Assembly: GCA_024636855.1 (NCBI GenBank)
Contig: JAGXGG010000075.1
Span: 1-64,000, forward strand
From: Ignavibacteriota bacterium
GTDB taxonomy: Bacteria > Bacteroidota > Ignavibacteria > Kapaibacteriales > UBA2268
Direction of reading: 5' to 3'
DNA length: 64,000 nucleotides
Position 1 is the first letter of the stretch, and the number at the start of each line of letters is the position of its first letter. The notes beneath the pieces are model-generated. The model was not told the DNA's origin, ran no database searches, and worked only from the letters and a program-made list of their open reading frames with translations. The position numbers and the translations under genes are program-made. Below are positions 59,690 through 64,000 of this stretch, piece after piece.

Positions 59690-60176
59690 ACCCCAATGAA
59701 TCTTTCCAATTTTTTATATCCTCATTAAATACTCTAAGCGAATCTCCTGCGAAATATGCTGGATTTAATTGTAAATTTACTATTCCCATATATCCGAAAT
59801 ACTGTAAGCTTACAGAAGGTCCTAGGTTAGTTAAACTTTGAATCTCTCTGAAAACCCAATAATAATAATTTTCTTTCGGAAGTCGACTCCCAGTTATTAA
59901 ATTAGTATCAATCATTAAAACTTCTGTAAGATTAGGATTATTCCATACCCGAGATTTCTCAACTAAAATAGGTCTAAATATAGAGTCAAGGTGTTTAATT
60001 TTACTACAATCATCTAAAGACATAAAATTGCTCCATTTCGTTTGAATGTAATCATTTTCAAAAACGTAATCTTTTGGTTCAATGTCTCTAAACTTTGTAC
60101 TCGAACACCCAATAATTAAAAACATAGAAGATATAATCAAACTATTTATCAAGTTTATCCCCAGTCGTTTCATCAA
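59682..60176 (-). CDS. hypothetical lipoprotein
   Basis: Lipobox SSMFLIIGCSSTKF. Confidence 0.65.
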   Translation of the reverse strand: MMKRLGINLINSLIISSMFLIIGCSSTKFRDIEPKDYVFENDYIQTKWSNFMSLDDCSKIKHLDSIFRPILVEKSRVWNNPNLTEVLMIDTNLITGSRLPKENYYYWVFREIQSLTNLGPSVSLQYFGYMGIVNLQLNPAYFAGDSLRVFNEDIKNWKDSLGCD

Positions 60177-60250
60177 AAGTATTACCTTCTTTTAATTCAG
60201 ATTTCTTCATAATTCCATTTTCATATGTTGCTTCTACAGTCGATTTTTGT

Positions 60251-61159
60251 TCACCTTAACTTCGTTCTATTGTTTGATAATAATGACTTCATTTGACTAA
60301 TAGCAGTTAAATTGAGTTTCTCAAGTCTTTCTTCTTGTGATAAATCCATCTTTATAAATTCGGCATTCAGACTTTCTATGTTGGCTAATATCAATAGTTG
60401 CTCTATCGTTGCAAAGTCACGGATATTGCCACCCAATGTTGGATTCTCTTTTCTCCATTGCTTAGCCGTTTTTCCAAAGAGTGCTACATTTAGAATATCC
60501 GCTTCATTTGCATAGACCATACTGATTTGTTCTATGCTTAGATTCCCGGGAACTATGTTTTCTTTTATAGCATCAGTGTGGATTCTATAATTAATTTTGG
60601 CAAGAGTACGATTCAGATTCCAATTAAGATTTAATCGGTCATTCTCATCTTCTTTTAATCGTTGAAATTCTTTAATTAGGTATAATTTAAATGGGGCACT
60701 GATAGCCGAACCAAACTCAAAAGCAATATCCTTATGAGCATAAGTACCGCCATAACGACCTCTTTTAACTATAATTCCAATTGCGTTTGTTTTTTCTATC
60801 CACTCAGATATACTCATGACAAAGGTATTTAGACCAGCTTGCATTTTAAAGTGGTCGAATTCGACCACTTTAAAATCTGGATTATTCATTTGCTCCCATG
60901 TACCTAAAAACTCAAGAGTATAACGGTTTCTAATCCAGTTTTTTATAATGTCAGCGGCACGGCTTACACTTTCTTTAGCATTCGCCATATCAGTAATACA
61001 GATGTAATCGGTTGTATTCTCTGTGATTACTTGAACTGGGATATTTTGTACAATAATTGCTTTTTGTTTACTCATAGCTGACTTTTTCGAATAGTTCAAT
61101 CTCAGAATAAAGTAATATAGAATATATTTTCTTACTTTCCTATTCTTTATTAATGTCAA
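60251..61159 (-). CDS. KilA-N domain-containing protein (likely start MSKQKAI near 61075)
   Basis: YICITDMANAKESVSRAADIIKNWIRNRYTLEFLGTWEQMNNPDFKVVEFDHFKMQAGLNTFVMSISEWIEKTNAIGIIVKRGRYGGTYAHKDIAFEFGSAISAPFKLYLIKEFQRLK. Confidence 0.93.
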   Translation of the reverse strand: MTLIKNRKVRKYILYYFILRLNYSKKSAMSKQKAIIVQNIPVQVITENTTDYICITDMANAKESVSRAADIIKNWIRNRYTLEFLGTWEQMNNPDFKVVEFDHFKMQAGLNTFVMSISEWIEKTNAIGIIVKRGRYGGTYAHKDIAFEFGSAISAPFKLYLIKEFQRLKEDENDRLNLNWNLNRTLAKINYRIHTDAIKENIVPGNLSIEQISMVYANEADILNVALFGKTAKQWRKENPTLGGNIRDFATIEQLLILANIESLNAEFIKMDLSQEERLEKLNLTAISQMKSLLSNNRTKLR

Positions 61160-61310
61160 TTATATACGTTATTAAATGATCTTTCCAATAATTCTTTTTG
61201 CTCAAAATAGTGTAGTCTCTATTACAAATAGAATTTTTAATTAACCGTCCAACTTTTGGGGTTCAGTCCAAGTGGCTCCTTTTTTTATTTTCTAATTATC
61301 ATTGTTTGTC

Positions 61311-62870
61311 TTAGTGCTTGAAGTGACGCATACCAGTGAATATCATCGCTATGTTGTTATCATTAGCTGCTTTTATTACTTCGTCATCTCTCACAGAGCC
61401 ACCCGGTTGAATTACCGCTGTTGCTCCTGCTTTGACGGCTTCTAGTAGTCCATCAGCAAATGGGAAGAATGCATCGGAAGCAACAACACTACCTTGTAGG
61501 TCTAGCTCCATTAGCTTCGATTTCTCTACTGCTATTCTCGATGAATCTACTCGTGACATCTGACCAGCACCTATTCCTAGAGTTCTGTCGCTCTTACCAT
61601 ATACAATTGCATTTGATTTAACGTGCTTACAAACTTTCCAGTTGAACATCAGTGCTTGCCACTCATCGTTCGTTGGCTCTCTGTCTGTAACTACTTTCAT
61701 ATCTTCATTGTTTATCAAATCAGCATCAGTCGATTGAGAAAGCAATCCACCTAGTACAGATTTTAGCTCATAACCTTGTGCATTTTTCAGCATATCATAG
61801 TTCAGTCTAATTAATCGTCTATCTTTTTTCTTAGATAGATGTTCTAGTGCTTCTGCAGTGAAATCTGGTGCTATTAGAACTTCAGTGAATATACTATGTA
61901 TCTTCTCTGCCATCTCTATATCCAAAGTCTTATTCATAGCTATTATACCACCGAAAGGGGAGACTCTGTCAGTAGCAAAAGCATTGTCATAAGCTGTAAC
62001 TAGATTACTTCCACGACCAACACCACAAGGGTTTGTGTGCTTGATTATAGATACTGTTGGTTCTTCATCATCAGAGAATTCGTTTATTATTCTTGCCGCT
62101 GAGTCTATGTCTATTATGTTATTATACGATAGCTCTTTGCCGTGTAACTTCTCAAATATCTCAGATATGTTCCCATATAGAGCTGCCGATTGATGCGGGT
62201 TTTCTCCATAGCGTAGGTCTTGTTCTTTCTTGAATGATATATTGATAGTTGGGCCTAAATCAATGGCATTATGCTTATTGAAGTAGTTAGAAATGATTGA
62301 ATCATATCTAGCAGTGTGATTGAATACTTCGCCTGCTAGTTGCACTCTCAATCCTTCGGATATAGTACTACCGTTTGACTCCAATTCATTTAGAACTGTA
62401 TCATATTTATCAGGATTAACTACTACTGCAGTCCACTTGTAGTTCTTCGCAGCTGCACGTAGCATAGTCGGTCCACCGATGTCTATATTCTCAATCATCT
62501 CATCATGAGGGGCATTTTTCTTTAGTGTTTCTTCGAATGGATATAGGTTCACAACAAGTAAATCTATTGATTTCAGATTGTGTTTCTCTAGCTCATCTAT
62601 ATGGTCTTGCTTACCTAGGTCCGCCAATATACCCGAATGGATAGCTGGATGCAGAGTCTTTACTCTACCGTCCATAATCTCTGGGAAATTAGTCAATGCA
62701 CTTACTGATTGTACATTGATTCCTGCACTAGCTATTGTTGCTTTAGTTCCACCAGTTGAGTATATCTCTATACCTAGTGAGTCTAGCTTTCTTGCAAATT
62801 CTACTACACCAGTCTTATCCGAGACTGATATTATTGCTCTTTCTACTTTATGTGTTGAAGGGGTTTTCAT
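61311..62870 (-). CDS. purH: bifunctional AICAR transformylase/IMP cyclohydrolase
   Basis: RAIISVSDKTGVVEFARKLDSLGIEIYSTGGTKATI...RYGENPHQSAALYG...NPCGVGRGSNL...ADGLLEAVKAGATAVIQPGGSVRDDEVI. Confidence 0.97.
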   Translation of the reverse strand: MKTPSTHKVERAIISVSDKTGVVEFARKLDSLGIEIYSTGGTKATIASAGINVQSVSALTNFPEIMDGRVKTLHPAIHSGILADLGKQDHIDELEKHNLKSIDLLVVNLYPFEETLKKNAPHDEMIENIDIGGPTMLRAAAKNYKWTAVVVNPDKYDTVLNELESNGSTISEGLRVQLAGEVFNHTARYDSIISNYFNKHNAIDLGPTINISFKKEQDLRYGENPHQSAALYGNISEIFEKLHGKELSYNNIIDIDSAARIINEFSDDEEPTVSIIKHTNPCGVGRGSNLVTAYDNAFATDRVSPFGGIIAMNKTLDIEMAEKIHSIFTEVLIAPDFTAEALEHLSKKKDRRLIRLNYDMLKNAQGYELKSVLGGLLSQSTDADLINNEDMKVVTDREPTNDEWQALMFNWKVCKHVKSNAIVYGKSDRTLGIGAGQMSRVDSSRIAVEKSKLMELDLQGSVVASDAFFPFADGLLEAVKAGATAVIQPGGSVRDDEVIKAANDNNIAMIFTGMRHFKH

Positions 62871-63093
62871 TTATCTTTTTGTTTTATTTTGAATTACTTA
62901 CTACAAAATTAATAAAATAATAGACTCCTATCATTACCTTTTACTATTGAGTTATACACAGTCAATTAGACATATAATATTCTCAATAAATAACCTTTAG
63001 CTATTGCTAATAATATGATATTTGCAATATAATTCTATTAATTCGTTTATAAAGATAGACGATATTGTTTAACTATATGATGGAGATGTAAAA

Positions 63094-63285
63094 ATGGATA
63101 ACCTAATAGTAAAAGGAAACTGGAACGAAGTGAAAGGTAAACTAAAACAAGAATTCGGTGAGTTAACCGATAATGATTTAACTTACTCTGAAGGTAAGGA
63201 AGATGAATTAATCGGTAAACTTCAACAGAAACTGGGTAAGACCAAAGATGAAATAAAGAAAAAAATTGCCGAATATACTAGCTAA
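63094..63285 (+). CDS. CsbD family protein
   Basis: [53 protein letters not shown]. Confidence 0.95.
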   Translation: MDNLIVKGNWNEVKGKLKQEFGELTDNDLTYSEGKEDELIGKLQQKLGKTKDEIKKKIAEYTS

Positions 63286-63305
63286 TAATTGCTAAAACAA
63301 AGTAA

Positions 63306-63332
63306 AGCATCCACGATTGGATGCTTTTTTTT
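63306..63332 (+). terminator. rho-independent terminator (csbD)
   Basis: gcatccacgattggatgctttttttt. Confidence 0.8.
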
Positions 63333-63369
63333 TATATTTGCAGCATAATACAACAATGAAATCTGAGAA

Positions 63370-63726
63370 ATGAACATAGAAAATCCTTTATTTTTAATTC
63401 CAATTATAACTGGTCCAATAGTTATTATTATAATGCTCATTACTTTAAAATACCCTCCTAAGAAAATAAATTCTATATATGGATACAGAACAAAACGGTC
63501 AATGACAAGTCAAGAAGCTTGGGATTTTGCGCAACCTTTCTCAGGAAAGATGATGATTAAGTATATGGTAATCTATACACTAACTTCAGCTTTAGCTTTA
63601 CCTATGAAAGATTTAGACCCAATAATTGGAGTTTTTCTATCTTTATTAACTATGATCTTATTTATGGCAATTCCTATAGTAAAAACAGAAAGTGAACTTA
63701 AGTCAAGATTTGGTGATAAACCCTAA
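63370..63726 (+). CDS. SdpI family membrane protein
   Basis: PKKINSIYGYRTKRSMTSQEAWDFAQPFSGKMM is typical of SdpI-family proteins. Confidence 0.88.
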   Translation: MNIENPLFLIPIITGPIVIIIMLITLKYPPKKINSIYGYRTKRSMTSQEAWDFAQPFSGKMMIKYMVIYTLTSALALPMKDLDPIIGVFLSLLTMILFMAIPIVKTESELKSRFGDKP

Positions 63727-64000
63727 CGTAGCATTGAAGCAGAGTCTTTTTCTATTTTCTGTATTAGTCTATCCGAGAGATAGTTCCCTATGTCCTTGTG
63801 CATTTCTTGATTCCAATGTCCACTCGTATTTGTTGCTTTCCAATAATATGGATCTATTCCTGCTTTATATAGGGAATCCACAAAATGGCTAGTATCCCAA
63901 TATGTAATTCCTAATCTATTTATTTCGTCAACAAAAGGGTTGTAAAGAGGGGAATAATCTCTATTTACTATTATAACATTCTTATCCAGATTTCTTAAAA
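63723..64000 (-). CDS. hypothetical protein, C-terminal part only (5' end beyond window); possibly SGNH-hydrolase-like
   Basis: Open minus-strand frame ...WKATNTSGHWNQEMHKDIGNYLSDRLIQKIEKDSASMLR* running off the window end. Confidence 0.55.
   Translation of the reverse strand, partial: LRNLDKNVIIVNRDYSPLYNPFVDEINRLGITYWDTSHFVDSLYKAGIDPYYWKATNTSGHWNQEMHKDIGNYLSDRLIQKIEKDSASMLR

Overview
AT-rich chromosomal window from what looks like a Bacteroidota/Chlorobiota-type (FCB group) bacterium. It carries a TonB-dependent receptor, several proteins with C-terminal Por/T9SS-type sorting domains, and a flagellar export-gate cluster (fliP-fliQ-fliR-flhB). Housekeeping genes include dapD, lon, ilvE, icd, hutU, nrdJ, pth, rplY, prs, rplI, rpsF, an S1-domain protein and purH, plus one tRNA-Gln(TTG). 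The accessory part lies mainly at 31.6-41.2 kb. It contains: (i) a head-to-tail array of about five divergent beta-barrel outer-membrane protein ORFs, each preceded by a near-identical signal-peptide leader that mostly lacks an in-frame standard start codon, with a 9-T frameshift in one copy and a 120-bp direct repeat bracketing the array; (ii) an IS200-like Y1/HUH transposase embedded in a dense nest of REP-like palindromes; (iii) a compact operon of a STAS/GHKL-ATPase protein, a DUF4325-like STAS protein, a small membrane protein and a secreted protein, bracketed by a near-identical 40-nt terminator repeat, which suggests a horizontally acquired signalling or defence module. A DUF559 nuclease-like gene bracketed by about 55-nt inverted repeats, and several families of interspersed palindromes, are also present. 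All calls come from reading the sequence and the supplied ORF translations; no database search was run.
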